From Galactobacillus timonensis (GTDB lineage: Bacteria > Bacillota_I > Bacilli_A > Erysipelotrichales > Erysipelotrichaceae), in assembly GCF_900240265.1 (NCBI RefSeq), contig NZ_LT964739.1, positions 549,947 to 613,946 of the forward strand: a stretch of 64,000 nt of DNA, in the 5' to 3' direction. Shown piece by piece: positions 17,239-25,214 of this stretch. The notes below the pieces were generated by a model. It searched no databases, was not told where the DNA came from, and saw only the letters and a program-made list of their open reading frames with translations. The position numbers and the translations under genes are program-made. Positions within the stretch are counted from its first letter, which is position 1; each line of letters opens with the position of its first letter.

Positions 17239-18510
17239 TTACTCCGACGTTTCTTCCTTGTGTCTGCTCTTGAAGCTGCGCACTTCTACATTTGCGCCCT
17301 GCGGACGATTGATTCTCCGGTTGTTGTTATTGTTGGAACTGCGGCGGTTACCACCACGGGTTCCTTCCGCCCTGTTATTATTTCTTGGCGCATCCGCCTT
17401 CCGCGGCTGCTTCCTGGCAGCGGCGGCCTTAGCCGGAGCAGCCTTGCGTGCACCTCCATCCGGTGTACGCTCCGGGCTTTTCTCCTGCTTTCTGCTTTCA
17501 TCGCTGGTGGAGAAGTTCGTGCTGATCGGTCCGGAAGACATGTTGTTCTTATGGACGCCGGGGATCGTCGTTGCCGGCCGGGAGCGTCCGGGCCCCTTGC
17601 GGGCAACGGTGACGCCCTTGCGGACAATCGCCTTTTCGCGCAGATCCTCGAGCGTCACCTCCTGGAACGTTTCACTGTTTTCCAGACGTGCCGAATCATT
17701 CATGACATTCATGGAGGATACACGGTACATGGCGCCGTCATATTCGACATGGGCGCCGATCTTGGGCAGCCCCTCGGTCAGCTCCTTGTACGTATCATTT
17801 TCATATTTCAGGCAGCACATCAGCTTGCCGCACATACCGGAGAGTTTCTCCGTATTGAGAGCGAGCAGCTGCGTCTTCGCCATATTGATGGAGATGACAT
17901 CCATATGGGTCTTAAACCTTGAGCAGCAGCACTCCATGCCGCACATGCCGATGCCGCCAACCATACGGGCCTTATCACGGTCACCGATCTGACGAAGTTC
18001 GATGCGGCACTGAAGACGAGCATTCAGACGATGCAGCAGCTCACGGAAATCGACGCGCTGATCCGCCTTGTACAGGAACAATATGTGCTGACGGTCGAGC
18101 ATATATTCCGCCGACATCAGGTGCATGTTCAGTCCGAGATTCTTGATCTCATTCTCGCACACATGGAAAGCTTCCCTGGAATACTGCTTGTTTTCCTCGT
18201 ACATCGTACGGTCACGGCTGGTGGCGATGCGCTTGATCGGCTTCATCGGCACATGGCTGTGGAAGAAATCCGTCTTCTTCGCGTCATCCGTTGCCTGCGC
18301 CAGTTCCAGACCCTTCTGCGTCTCAACGACGACCCAGTCGCCCTTGTGACACGCATCGTCATAGGCGCCGAACGAATAGCTGCGGTTCGAGCTTTCAAAG
18401 CGCACCGGAATCATATAGGGATAGGGAGAAACGGGCTTGTCTTCCGGTTTGGCTTCCGTATCCTTTACTTCCATTTCATCTGTATCATTCACTTTGATTG
18501 TTTCACTCAT
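17239..18510 (-). CDS. ricT: PSP1-domain protein YaaT (RicT)
   Basis: 423 residues. The PSP1 C-terminal domain (about 60-270) carries the Cys cluster GMCGMECCCSRF and CGKLMCCLKYE that binds an iron-sulphur cluster in the Y (RicAFT) complex controlling RNase Y and sporulation/competence in B. subtilis. A long low-complexity basic tail (about 300-423), rich in Arg, Asn, Pro and Gly, is a lineage extension. The ATG lies only 6 bp from the iscB stop, and no good Shine-Dalgarno sequence precedes it. The insertion seems to have removed its normal coupling to holB. Confidence 0.88.
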   Translation of the reverse strand: MSETIKVNDTDEMEVKDTEAKPEDKPVSPYPYMIPVRFESSNRSYSFGAYDDACHKGDWVVVETQKGLELAQATDDAKKTDFFHSHVPMKPIKRIATSRDRTMYEENKQYSREAFHVCENEIKNLGLNMHLMSAEYMLDRQHILFLYKADQRVDFRELLHRLNARLQCRIELRQIGDRDKARMVGGIGMCGMECCCSRFKTHMDVISINMAKTQLLALNTEKLSGMCGKLMCCLKYENDTYKELTEGLPKIGAHVEYDGAMYRVSSMNVMNDSARLENSETFQEVTLEDLREKAIVRKGVTVARKGPGRSRPATTIPGVHKNNMSSGPISTNFSTSDESRKQEKSPERTPDGGARKAAPAKAAAARKQPRKADAPRNNNRAEGTRGGNRRSSNNNNNRRINRPQGANVEVRSFKSRHKEETSE

Positions 18511-18516
18511 AAAATT

Positions 18517-19821
18517 TCAGGCGAGGAAACCCACGGATTCATTCGTGGGAGGAATCGCCTTTCTCCTTTCCAGCAACGCCCCTGCGTTGCAATGCTGAAC
18601 TGAAAACTTTCTGAAGCTCAGCGATCCACCGCTCACTTTGGCACCGTCAAGTGTGCGAATATCCATCTGCCCAGATGTCCTGCGCCCGAATATGAAATAC
18701 GTGTTTCTGGCGTACTTCACGGAGTCAAACAGCCGGCACCCTTTCACCACATGAGGGGCCTGATTGCGTTTGCGGATACCGCCTTTCAGGATCTTGTTTT
18801 TGTGAATCTGGCGGTTATGCCTCCGCACAGCTTTGGCAAAATACCAGACATCATCCGGCACGGCGGTGAAGTGCTTGCTGATGACGATGGCATCGTTGAT
18901 GTGAGACTTTTCGATGCGATACAGATCACGGTACAGCTTCGTGATATAGCCGTATGTTCCATTCACCGGGATGCCTGGTTCTGCGCGCAGACGCTCCAGC
19001 ATCGTTTTGCGCATAATGCCCATGAATGCCGCATCGCGCAGAGACTTTGTGCCGCGTTTAGCTTTACGAGCATGAAGCGTTTTTGTGCCGGCATGAATCG
19101 CTTTGTGGCAGTCTTCACACAGCGTGATCAGATTGCCGGGCGCATTGCCGCCGGTTTTGCGGCTTTCCAGATGATGCACATGGAACTTCACACCATCACC
19201 GTGCTTCCCGCAGCACTGACAGGTGTAGTTATCACGTTTCAAAACATACTGACGAACGTTATAACTGTCGTACATCTCGCCAAGCTGATAATCAGTGCCG
19301 ACCGGAAGGGGCCTGCCTTCTTCCACCGCCTTCATGCGCTGTGTGTCAAACTCTGCAGTCTCTACATGAACTTCCGTAATCGGAAGAATCTGCTGTACGT
19401 GTTTGATCGCAGTGATGTGCTCCTGGATCTTTACCTCAACAGACGGTGCCAGCCAGCCTTTGCGCTTGGCATGCACACGATTGTCGAAACGCACTTTGCG
19501 GTAACGCGTCTTACGATTCCGGCGGGATCTTCTATTCTGCCGCCTAACAGACATCAGATTTACGACGTCATTGCGAGGCGTCAGTTCTTCTGCAAACAGC
19601 ACCTCTTTTTCAGTTGTGGCGGCAATGCCGATATGCTTACTTCCGGCATCAACGCCAAGTGATACAGGCTGCTTATATCCCGAACTTCCATACAGAAGCC
19701 GGATCGTGAAAGGCATCTGCTTCGCAACAACTGCTTTCTGCTGTTTCAGCAGCAGCCTTGCTTTTTTCGGATTACACGGCATCAGCGGATTGCCGTGTTT
19801 GTTAAGCACAAAGACTTTCAT
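18517..19821 (-). CDS. iscB: RNA-guided nuclease IscB
   Basis: 434 residues with the complete IscB architecture: the N-terminal PLMP motif (12-15), split RuvC-I with GVDAGSKHIGIA (D58), an Arg-rich bridge helix (about 92-110), RuvC-II HVETAEF (E154), an inserted HNH domain with C201xxC204, HVHH (214-217), N230 and C235xxC238, and RuvC-III HINDA (307-311). All catalytic residues appear intact. IscB uses an omega-RNA to nick or cut DNA and is the ancestor of Cas9. The last residues (PPTNESVGFLA) are encoded by the right-end hairpin, and the stop lies in the flanking repeat. Confidence 0.96.
   Translation of the reverse strand: MKVFVLNKHGNPLMPCNPKKARLLLKQQKAVVAKQMPFTIRLLYGSSGYKQPVSLGVDAGSKHIGIAATTEKEVLFAEELTPRNDVVNLMSVRRQNRRSRRNRKTRYRKVRFDNRVHAKRKGWLAPSVEVKIQEHITAIKHVQQILPITEVHVETAEFDTQRMKAVEEGRPLPVGTDYQLGEMYDSYNVRQYVLKRDNYTCQCCGKHGDGVKFHVHHLESRKTGGNAPGNLITLCEDCHKAIHAGTKTLHARKAKRGTKSLRDAAFMGIMRKTMLERLRAEPGIPVNGTYGYITKLYRDLYRIEKSHINDAIVISKHFTAVPDDVWYFAKAVRRHNRQIHKNKILKGGIRKRNQAPHVVKGCRLFDSVKYARNTYFIFGRRTSGQMDIRTLDGAKVSGGSLSFRKFSVQHCNAGALLERRKAIPPTNESVGFLA
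18530..18549 (-). repeat. Right-end subterminal hairpin of the IscB element
   Basis: CCCACG and CGTGGG arms with an 8-nt loop, enclosed by outer arms AGGCGA (18519-18524) and TCGCCT (18555-18560). This is the type of imperfect hairpin recognised by Y1 transposases at IS200/IS605 ends. Confidence 0.75.
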
Positions 19822-19931
19822 AATGCCGTCCTTTCATTAAGTGCCAGATCAATGACGGAGAACAGATCTCCGTCCGGCATCTGGCTGCCGTAGTGAAGCA
19901 GAATGCCGGTCTGCTTCGATGCCTTCGCCAA
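19818..19931 (-). CDS. Possible 37-residue leader ORF coupled to iscB
   Basis: From a TTG at 19931 the frame reads protein-like sequence (GILLHYGSQMPDGDLFSVID and an LNERTAL end) and stops in a TGA that overlaps the iscB ATG as ATGA. It begins inside the predicted 3' end of the omega-RNA. I know of no named family. Coupled translation of iscB would be a sensible role, but it may be chance. Confidence 0.35.
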   Translation of the reverse strand: MAKASKQTGILLHYGSQMPDGDLFSVIDLALNERTAL

Positions 19932-20183
19932 TGTTGTCAGTGCTTTTTACACCTGCCGCACCGCTCCTTTCCCTCAGAGCTTTTAACGACAGGTCCAAGA
20001 GCCGCAGATTAGGCATTACGTCCACGGGTTTGATGACAGAGACAACGTAGTACTGTTAGCGCACATGGCTTGTGCAACAGTACTCAGGCTATTCAGTTAG
20101 TGCTTGCGCACTACGGCATGAGGCGATGGGATCTTTTACAATCCCACGTGCTTCAACCGTGGGTTACTGAAGCTTTACTTACC
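19930..20183 (-). ncRNA. Omega-RNA of the IscB element (predicted)
   Basis: This non-coding stretch lies directly upstream of iscB, where IscB omega-RNAs are encoded. Several hairpins are visible (20143-20163; AGTACTGTT/AACAGTACT at about 20049-20085; a GTAGTGC/GCACTA stem near 20098-20114). The 3' part contains GGCAGGTGTAAAAAGCACTG, close to the 3' end of known IscB omega-RNAs as I recall them. The guide would be the host sequence just outside the left end, that is the 3' end of holB from 20184 upwards. Exact ends are inferred. Confidence 0.75.
20143..20163 (-). repeat. Left-end subterminal hairpin of the IscB element
   Basis: CCCACG/CGTGGG arms with a 9-nt loop, matching the arms at the right end. 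The holB reading frame now runs into it and ends there. Confidence 0.75.
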
Positions 20184-21304
20184 TTCAGGCGATAGAACGC
20201 CTGATCCAGCAGAAGATTCAGATCATTGTTTGCGTTGACTCTGTCCCTTTCTTCGCTGGCAATCTTCAATACATTGATCCAGTCTTCACGACTGTTCTTC
20301 CCGATGGCAAGGGCATACCACGCCGGCATCTGCATACCGCTGGAGTCCGCTGCCTTCAAAGCGGTGCGCGCCGTCACCATCAACATCTCGAAGAAAAACC
20401 GCAGAAGACGCACATTCTGGTCCTTGGCCTGATCCGCGCTGATGCCCTCATCCTTCTTGGCACCGGCCTTGAGGCGATAGCGCACCTCATAGTCACATGC
20501 CAGCAGGTCACGGTCACCCTTTACGTTGAGCCACTGCTTGAGCATCGCCTTCGCATTCTGGTACGCAGGCGAAGCAGCCAGTTCCACCATATCGCTGATC
20601 GATACCTTCATATGGGCCAGCAGCCAAGCATCTTCCTGATCCAATCCCTGTTTCTGACCCTCCTCATAGAGGAAAATCTCCGGAAGCGGACGGAACGGAA
20701 CCAGAACGCACCGCGAACGAATCGTCGGCAGCACGCGTTCCACATTGTCCGCCGTCAGAAATGCATACACACCCTCCGCCGGCTCCTCCAGAAACTTGAG
20801 CAGCGAATTCTGCGCACCGAGTGACGAATTCTCGCACCTCAGCATGAGCCAGATGCGGGCACCGTTTCCCGATGACGCAGTGCGGCTGAAGCGGCTCTGT
20901 ACATCGTCGACATCTTCCTTGGCCAGGGCCTTTTTGCCATAACCGTCCAGCACGATGAGCGAGGCGCTGGCCCTGTTCGCCACCTGGCGAACAAGTGCCT
21001 CTTCCTCATCCGACAGGGACGATTCGTCAACCAGGCCTTTTGGATCTCTTGTAACCAGCGTCTCGGCACATAACATTGCCATTTCCGTCTTCAGGGCGTT
21101 GGTGGGACCATAGAAGAGATAGCCGTGCGAGACTGCACCTTTGGCAAAGGAACGCTCCAGCAGGGCAAATGCCTCCGGCTGCGCCTTCTGCAGAAGGGTC
21201 CGCATCTCGATACGCCGACGCTTCCGATCTGCCTCCTCTGCTTCATAGGAGTTGGCGGCAGCGATTTCTTCCTGTTCCTTTTTTGTAAGCTTAACGGCAG
21301 CCAT
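20153..21304 (-). CDS. holB: DNA polymerase III delta' subunit, C-terminus altered by insertion
   Basis: 383 residues. After a charged extension (1-45) comes the clamp-loader start AVSHGYLFYGPTNALKTEMA, a degenerate P-loop as is usual in delta'. It is followed by ENSSLGAQNSLLKFLEEPAEG and the TIRSRC sensor segment typical of HolB. It overlaps tmk by 14 bp. The last eight codons (SKASVTHG, approximately) derive from the IscB element's left end; before insertion the protein would have ended RLKFYE. The change is confined to the extreme tail, so function is probably kept. Confidence 0.9.
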   Translation of the reverse strand: MAAVKLTKKEQEEIAAANSYEAEEADRKRRRIEMRTLLQKAQPEAFALLERSFAKGAVSHGYLFYGPTNALKTEMAMLCAETLVTRDPKGLVDESSLSDEEEALVRQVANRASASLIVLDGYGKKALAKEDVDDVQSRFSRTASSGNGARIWLMLRCENSSLGAQNSLLKFLEEPAEGVYAFLTADNVERVLPTIRSRCVLVPFRPLPEIFLYEEGQKQGLDQEDAWLLAHMKVSISDMVELAASPAYQNAKAMLKQWLNVKGDRDLLACDYEVRYRLKAGAKKDEGISADQAKDQNVRLLRFFFEMLMVTARTALKAADSSGMQMPAWYALAIGKNSREDWINVLKIASEERDRVNANNDLNLLLDQAFYRLKVSKASVTHG

Positions 21305-21926
21305 CCAGAATATCCTTTACAGCCCGGTAGGCGTCTTCAATCACAGTGTCAACGTCCCGGCTGGCGTCGATGATGATCATCCGGTCCGCATACATACGGA
21401 TCACTTTCTGATAACCGTCATAGACAGCCTTATGAAATGACAGCGCCTCCTGATCAAGACGATCAAGCGACGTGCGGTTCTTCTGAATGCGCGCAATGCC
21501 AAGCTCTGCCGGCACATTGAGGAAGATCGTTTTATCGGGCATATGGTTCTCGATGGCAAACTGGTTGATGGCATAGACAGCTTCGATGCCAAGCCCTCTG
21601 CCGCATCCCTGATAGGCAAGCGAACTGTCAACGAAACGGTCACTGATCACGCTGATGCCTTTGTAGAGATCCGGAAGAACAACATCCACCAGATGCTGGC
21701 GGCGGCTGGCCGCATACAGCAATGCCTCGGTGCGTGCATCCTCCGCCGTATTGGCCGGATCCAGAATGATATTGCGGATCTGTTCCGCAATGACACTTCC
21801 GCCGGGCTCACGTGTATAGCGAACCGCATAGCCTTCGCTCTCAAGACGTTTCGTGACAGCGGTGGAAACTGTCGTTTTCCCGCTTCCGTCCGGTCCTTCG
21901 AAGGTGATGAATTTTCCTTTTGCCAT
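21291..21926 (-). CDS. tmk: Thymidylate kinase
   Basis: 211 residues from MAKGKFITFEG. P-loop GPDGSGKTT, the TREPGG motif with the dTMP-binding Arg, the DRFVDSSLAYQG loop and a LID region RNRTSLDR-like segment are all present. It converts dTMP to dTDP. A longer frame adds 30 residues without family similarity, so the start at 21926 is preferred although its ribosome binding site is weak. First gene of the tmk-holB-yaaT-rsmI-prsW cluster. Confidence 0.95.
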   Translation of the reverse strand: MAKGKFITFEGPDGSGKTTVSTAVTKRLESEGYAVRYTREPGGSVIAEQIRNIILDPANTAEDARTEALLYAASRRQHLVDVVLPDLYKGISVISDRFVDSSLAYQGCGRGLGIEAVYAINQFAIENHMPDKTIFLNVPAELGIARIQKNRTSLDRLDQEALSFHKAVYDGYQKVIRMYADRMIIIDASRDVDTVIEDAYRAVKDILDGCR

Positions 21927-22057
21927 GCGCTTATTGTAGCACGAGACACCCCTCATCTTCGCAGGTATGCAAAGATGCACGCCGCCATGGGCACATTGCT
22001 GTAAATGCAGAGTCACTCACCCTATAATGCTGAAACAGAAATCAGGGAGAGAATACG

Positions 22058-22498
22058 ATGCTTGCATTGATCAAACCGGAACGCGACGAACTGGACTACC
22101 GCGCCAAGCTGCTGACGAGGCCACATAATTTTGACTTCGGTGAAGAGCCGCAGACGTTTTCGGAAGAGGACTGGGACAGCTTCACAAAAACCTGGCTCTC
22201 TGACGATGCGAAACACATCTACCGCTACGGCTATTGCGAAGAGTGCGGCTTCTCTATCGGTGCAGCCAGCCTTTGTTCAACATCTTCCGATGCCTATCAG
22301 CTGCGGATTCTGATTGATTACAACATGCGCAAATGCGGATTTGGAGCTTCGCTGCTGGATCAGATGCTGGAACTGGCAAAGAAAAACGGCGCCTCCCGAG
22401 TGTATCTCACTCTGACGCCGGAAAATCCTTATTTACCGTTCTTTACAAAGCGCGGCTTTGAGCACGAGGCAGCCGATACCTACTGCCGCATTCTTTGA
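22058..22498 (+). CDS. GNAT-family N-acetyltransferase
   Basis: 146 residues. The acetyl-CoA-binding loop MRKCGFGASLLDQMLELAKK (about 91-110) and the following LTLTPENPYLPFFTKRGFE strand-helix are typical GNAT motifs A and B. The N-terminal third (ERDELDYRAKLLTRP) is family-specific and resembles siderophore or cupin-associated GNATs only weakly. Substrate unknown. AGGGAGAGA precedes the ATG. Confidence 0.8.
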   Translation: MLALIKPERDELDYRAKLLTRPHNFDFGEEPQTFSEEDWDSFTKTWLSDDAKHIYRYGYCEECGFSIGAASLCSTSSDAYQLRILIDYNMRKCGFGASLLDQMLELAKKNGASRVYLTLTPENPYLPFFTKRGFEHEAADTYCRIL

Positions 22499-22531
22499 GC
22501 TCAACCGCTGCCCTCAGTGTCGGTTGAAGAA

Positions 22532-22565
22532 AAGGTGCAGAACCTTATCCCCGGTTCTGCACCTT
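22532..22565 (-). terminator. Terminator of the VanY-type carboxypeptidase gene
   Basis: A 13-bp perfect stem (AAGGTGCAGAACC and its complement) is followed on the minus strand by TTTTCTTC. The last codons and stop of the peptidase gene lie inside the stem. It may also end the convergent GNAT gene. Confidence 0.85.
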
Positions 22566-23372
22566 TGTCGTATTCGTAGTTTCATTATCGGCGTAATCGC
22601 CGCCTTCCTGATGGAAGTATTCCTCGAAGGTTTCCGAAGGATCCGTCTCATAGATCTTCGTCGCATAGTCAACCCCGACATAGCGGAAGTGCCATGGCTC
22701 ATAGGAATAGCCCGTAATGTCGTCCTTCCCCTGAGGATAGCGGAGAATGAAGCCATAGAGATGGGCATTCTTTGCCAGCCACTTTCCGGCGTCCGTATCC
22801 TCAAACGCCTGCTCAAAGTTATAGCCGTCAAAACTGCCATCACCCTCAACAAAGTCACAGGCAAGACCCGTCTGATGATCCGAATAGCCCGGACGCGAAC
22901 TGATCGCATCCGCACGCTCCTTCCCGTACATATTCACATACTGCGAATACAGAGACTGCTGATAGGACTCCGAACGATAGGCACTCGAAACCTTCAGCTC
23001 CACACCATCCTCTTTCGCATCTGCGGCCATCTGCGTCAGAGCCTGGCTCGCCTCGCTGCGCATCGTTACGTCGGAGTTCGTCGTCGGTATCATCACCGCC
23101 ACAAGATCATCCGGCTCATACCCCTCCGGAAGCTTGTGTTTCTTGTTTGCCAGTATCAGAAGAGAATCCGGATCCGTAAAGAGTGATGGATCAACGGTCG
23201 GCTCCGGCGTCACTGCCGGTGCAGCTGCCGCCGTCGGCGAAGCCGACGCCATAGTCTTTTCGGCGCGCTGAACACTGGCTTTGTGCACAGCGAAGCCGAT
23301 GATGGCAATGGCAACCGCCGCCGCACAGACAACCGTCACCAGTCTCTTTTTGTTTATCCGTCTCTTCTTCAT
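22545..23372 (-). CDS. D-alanyl-D-alanine carboxypeptidase family protein (M15B, VanY/DacB-like)
   Basis: 275 residues, membrane-anchored by one N-terminal segment (about 10-30), then an Ala/Pro/Thr linker (40-62). The M15B zinc domain shows SAYRS, SRPGYSDHQTGLACDF (zinc His and Asp) and EPWHFRYVG (catalytic Glu, zinc His). It trims the terminal D-Ala of peptidoglycan stems outside the cell. No van genes are near, so a general wall-remodelling role is likelier than glycopeptide resistance. Confidence 0.9.
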   Translation of the reverse strand: MKKRRINKKRLVTVVCAAAVAIAIIGFAVHKASVQRAEKTMASASPTAAAAPAVTPEPTVDPSLFTDPDSLLILANKKHKLPEGYEPDDLVAVMIPTTNSDVTMRSEASQALTQMAADAKEDGVELKVSSAYRSESYQQSLYSQYVNMYGKERADAISSRPGYSDHQTGLACDFVEGDGSFDGYNFEQAFEDTDAGKWLAKNAHLYGFILRYPQGKDDITGYSYEPWHFRYVGVDYATKIYETDPSETFEEYFHQEGGDYADNETTNTTKVQNRG

Positions 23373-23378
23373 AAATAC

Positions 23379-23900
23379 TTAGTTATTTTCAGGGAAAAGC
23401 TTCGTCTTCGCCAGCATCCGTACCAGGATCAGTCCCAGAATCACCGCCACCACTTCGCCGACCGCGACCCAGGCACCATTGATCAGTATGCTCGCAAACA
23501 CATGGTCCGATACCGGGAACAAAACCCCGAGCTCCGTCCCGACAAGCACAAAGTTCCAGATCACCGGCATCGCCATGGATAATACCGGAACCCCTTTGAT
23601 TTTCCTGTCTCTGAACTTCCAGGTAAAGTACGCCGCGCCAAGCGTTGCCAGCGTACCGACAACCGCATCGATCGCTCCTGTCGGATTGACGCCCGTCATG
23701 GCGCCGAGCAGATTCGTCAGAAAGCATCCAAGCGTCACGCCCCAGATCGAAGGCTCATAAATCAACGGCAGCATCGTGAGGGCTTCCGCGATGCGCACCT
23801 GCATCATGCCGAACGAGATCGGCGCAAGCGCAAGCGACACCGCCGTGTACACTGCCGCAATCATGGCAATGTACGCCATTTGTTTCGTTTTCATTTTCAA
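23379..23900 (-). CDS. queT: QueT-family transporter (ECF S component, queuosine precursor)
   Basis: 173 residues with five to six hydrophobic segments. The N-terminal AAVYTAVSLALAPISFGMMQVRIAEALTMLP region is characteristic of QueT, a substrate-binding ECF component for preQ1-type precursors that works with a shared energising module encoded elsewhere. The structured leader and strong promoter upstream fit preQ1-riboswitch control. AAGGAG lies 8 nt before the ATG. Confidence 0.9.
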   Translation of the reverse strand: MKMKTKQMAYIAMIAAVYTAVSLALAPISFGMMQVRIAEALTMLPLIYEPSIWGVTLGCFLTNLLGAMTGVNPTGAIDAVVGTLATLGAAYFTWKFRDRKIKGVPVLSMAMPVIWNFVLVGTELGVLFPVSDHVFASILINGAWVAVGEVVAVILGLILVRMLAKTKLFPENN

Positions 23901-23904
23901 ACAT

Positions 23905-23961
23905 CTCCTTATTTTAGCTTTACGTCAGGTAGCCGCTACTGACGACGGGAAACGAACCCGC
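23905..23961 (-). promoter_or_regulatory. Structured queT leader, possible preQ1-class riboswitch
   Basis: Between the predicted transcription start and the ATG are a CGGG..CCCG hairpin and a stem CGTCAG/CTGACG (23922-23944). The stem's loop TAGC could pair with GCTA in the following A-rich tail (TAAAGCTAAAATAAGGAG), giving an H-type pseudoknot that covers the ribosome binding site. That layout and the downstream gene match preQ1-I riboswitches, but the loop sequence does not fit the consensus exactly. Confidence 0.45.
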
Positions 23962-23968
23962 ATCGCCT

Positions 23969-23997
23969 ATTATAAGAAGGTTTGCCTTATTCCTCAA
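23969..23997 (-). promoter_or_regulatory. Sigma-A promoter of queT
   Basis: On the minus strand TTGAGG (23992-23997) is followed after 17 bp by a perfect TATAAT (23969-23974). It lies at the end of the isochorismatase gene, so queT can be transcribed apart from the operon upstream. Confidence 0.75.
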
Positions 23998-24511
23998 TCT
24001 GAATCTGACAGCTGCGCATCGTCGTCAGCGCCGCTTCGTGCGACTCTGGCGTAACACCTGCACAGCACTTCGGATCCAGTGAAATGTTCACTTCCGGAAG
24101 ATATGCCTTAATCAATAACGCATTTGAAATCACGCAGATGTCCGTACAGAGACCCACGATCTCAACCTCGATCGGACTTGCCGCATTCAGCTTCTTCAGA
24201 TACTCCGCCAGTTTCACGGAACCAAAGGTCGGTTTATCGAAGATCACGCAGCCAGACAGAAGTTCATCGATGCCCGGATACAACTGCCAGCCATCCGTTC
24301 CCTCAATGCAGTGCTCCACCGGCAAGTGTCTACCCTCATAGGTTTTAAGATAGTTTTCCGGATGCGTGTCACGCGTCGCAACCACATTCTCCGGCTCATA
24401 GGTGCGGATTTTCTCCTTCACCGCCTCAACAATGCTCTGCGCCTCCTTTGTGCCAAGAGACCCGTCGATGAAATCCCTCTGCATATCGACGACAACCAGA
24501 ATCTTACGCAT
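23987..24511 (-). CDS. Cysteine hydrolase of the isochorismatase/nicotinamidase family
   Basis: 174 residues with VVVDMQRDFIDGSLG (catalytic Asp), a central Lys-containing KPTFGSVKL strand and the cis-peptide/Cys motif VEIVGLCTDICVISNAL. The short length and FIDG phrase fit nicotinamidase-type enzymes (nicotinamide to nicotinate for NAD salvage). It overlaps mtnN by 8 bp and is last in a four-gene operon. Confidence 0.85.
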   Translation of the reverse strand: MRKILVVVDMQRDFIDGSLGTKEAQSIVEAVKEKIRTYEPENVVATRDTHPENYLKTYEGRHLPVEHCIEGTDGWQLYPGIDELLSGCVIFDKPTFGSVKLAEYLKKLNAASPIEVEIVGLCTDICVISNALLIKAYLPEVNISLDPKCCAGVTPESHEAALTTMRSCQIQIEE

Positions 24512-25214
24512 CTTCCATTTCCTCCATCATGCGAAGCGTAATCTTTGCACAGTGCTTTGCCGCAATTGCCTCAAACTGATCGTACTGCATGATATCCGAA
24601 CCATCAGCCTTGTCCGAAATCGCCCGCAGGATCACAAACGGCACATGGTTCAGCCAGCTCGCCTGCGCAATTGCCGTCCCCTCCATCTCGCAGCAGTCTG
24701 CCGCAAATGTATCACGGATCCACTTCTTCTTTTCCGGATCGCGGATGAACTGGTCCCCCGAAACAACACGACCCTCTTTCGCATTTACTTCAGGCGCCAC
24801 GTTCCTCACCGCCTGAAGCGCCAGCCTCCGCAGCCGCTCATCGGCTTTGATCGGAAACACATCATGTCCCATCTGCGGCACTTCGCCCGGCGCATAGCCG
24901 AATACCGTCGCATCCACATCGTGATAGATCGCATCTCTCGATACAAGGACATCCAGAATGTTGAGATCATTGTTCAGCGAACCGGCGACACCCGTATTGA
25001 TCACCTGATCCACACCGAAGCAGTCCACCAGAATCTGTACACAGATTCCCGCATTCACCTTGCCGATGCCGCTGCGCACCACGACGGCCTCACTCTTTCC
25101 GATCGTCCCCTCGTAGAACGTCATCTGCGCAATCGTCAATTCATTTGTCACGTGCATCGCATCCTTGAGCACATCCATCTCAACCTGCATCGCACCGATA
25201 ATACCTGTCTTCAT
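24504..25214 (-). CDS. mtnN: 5'-methylthioadenosine/S-adenosylhomocysteine nucleosidase
   Basis: 236 residues starting MKTGIIGAMQVEMDVL, the typical MtnN N-terminus with catalytic Glu. VRSGIGKVNAGICVQ, NTGVAGSLN, the substrate Glu in CCEMEGTAIAQ and the catalytic Asp in ISDKADGSD are all present. It cleaves adenine from MTA and SAH for methionine and autoinducer-2 metabolism. 4-bp ATGA overlap with the upstream peptidase gene. Confidence 0.95.
   Translation of the reverse strand: MKTGIIGAMQVEMDVLKDAMHVTNELTIAQMTFYEGTIGKSEAVVVRSGIGKVNAGICVQILVDCFGVDQVINTGVAGSLNNDLNILDVLVSRDAIYHDVDATVFGYAPGEVPQMGHDVFPIKADERLRRLALQAVRNVAPEVNAKEGRVVSGDQFIRDPEKKKWIRDTFAADCCEMEGTAIAQASWLNHVPFVILRAISDKADGSDIMQYDQFEAIAAKHCAKITLRMMEEMEDA

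Larger units (their letters stand above)
18516..20183 (-). mobile_element. IscB (IS200/IS605-like, non-autonomous) element between holB and yaaT
   Basis: About 1.67 kb holding an omega-RNA region and iscB, with no TnpA transposase. Both ends have a subterminal hairpin with CCCACG/CGTGGG arms (18530-18549 and 20143-20163). The 9-mer TCGCCTGAA (minus strand) flanks it at 18516-18524 and 20184-20192. Joining the flanks at that repeat extends holB to end RLKFYE, with its TGA overlapping the yaaT ATG (ATGAGTGA). This is a convincing empty-site reconstruction. Confidence 0.88.

Noticed and set aside
17059..17992. Long plus-strand open frames opposite yaaT and rsmI
   Set aside because: Shadows of a GC-rich, Arg/Asn-rich coding strand; the minus-strand proteins are clearly identified.
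23945..23965. T-arm-like sequence GGGTTCGTTTCCC suggesting a tRNA
   Set aside because: No acceptor, D-arm or anticodon arm could be found around it; it lies in the queT leader.
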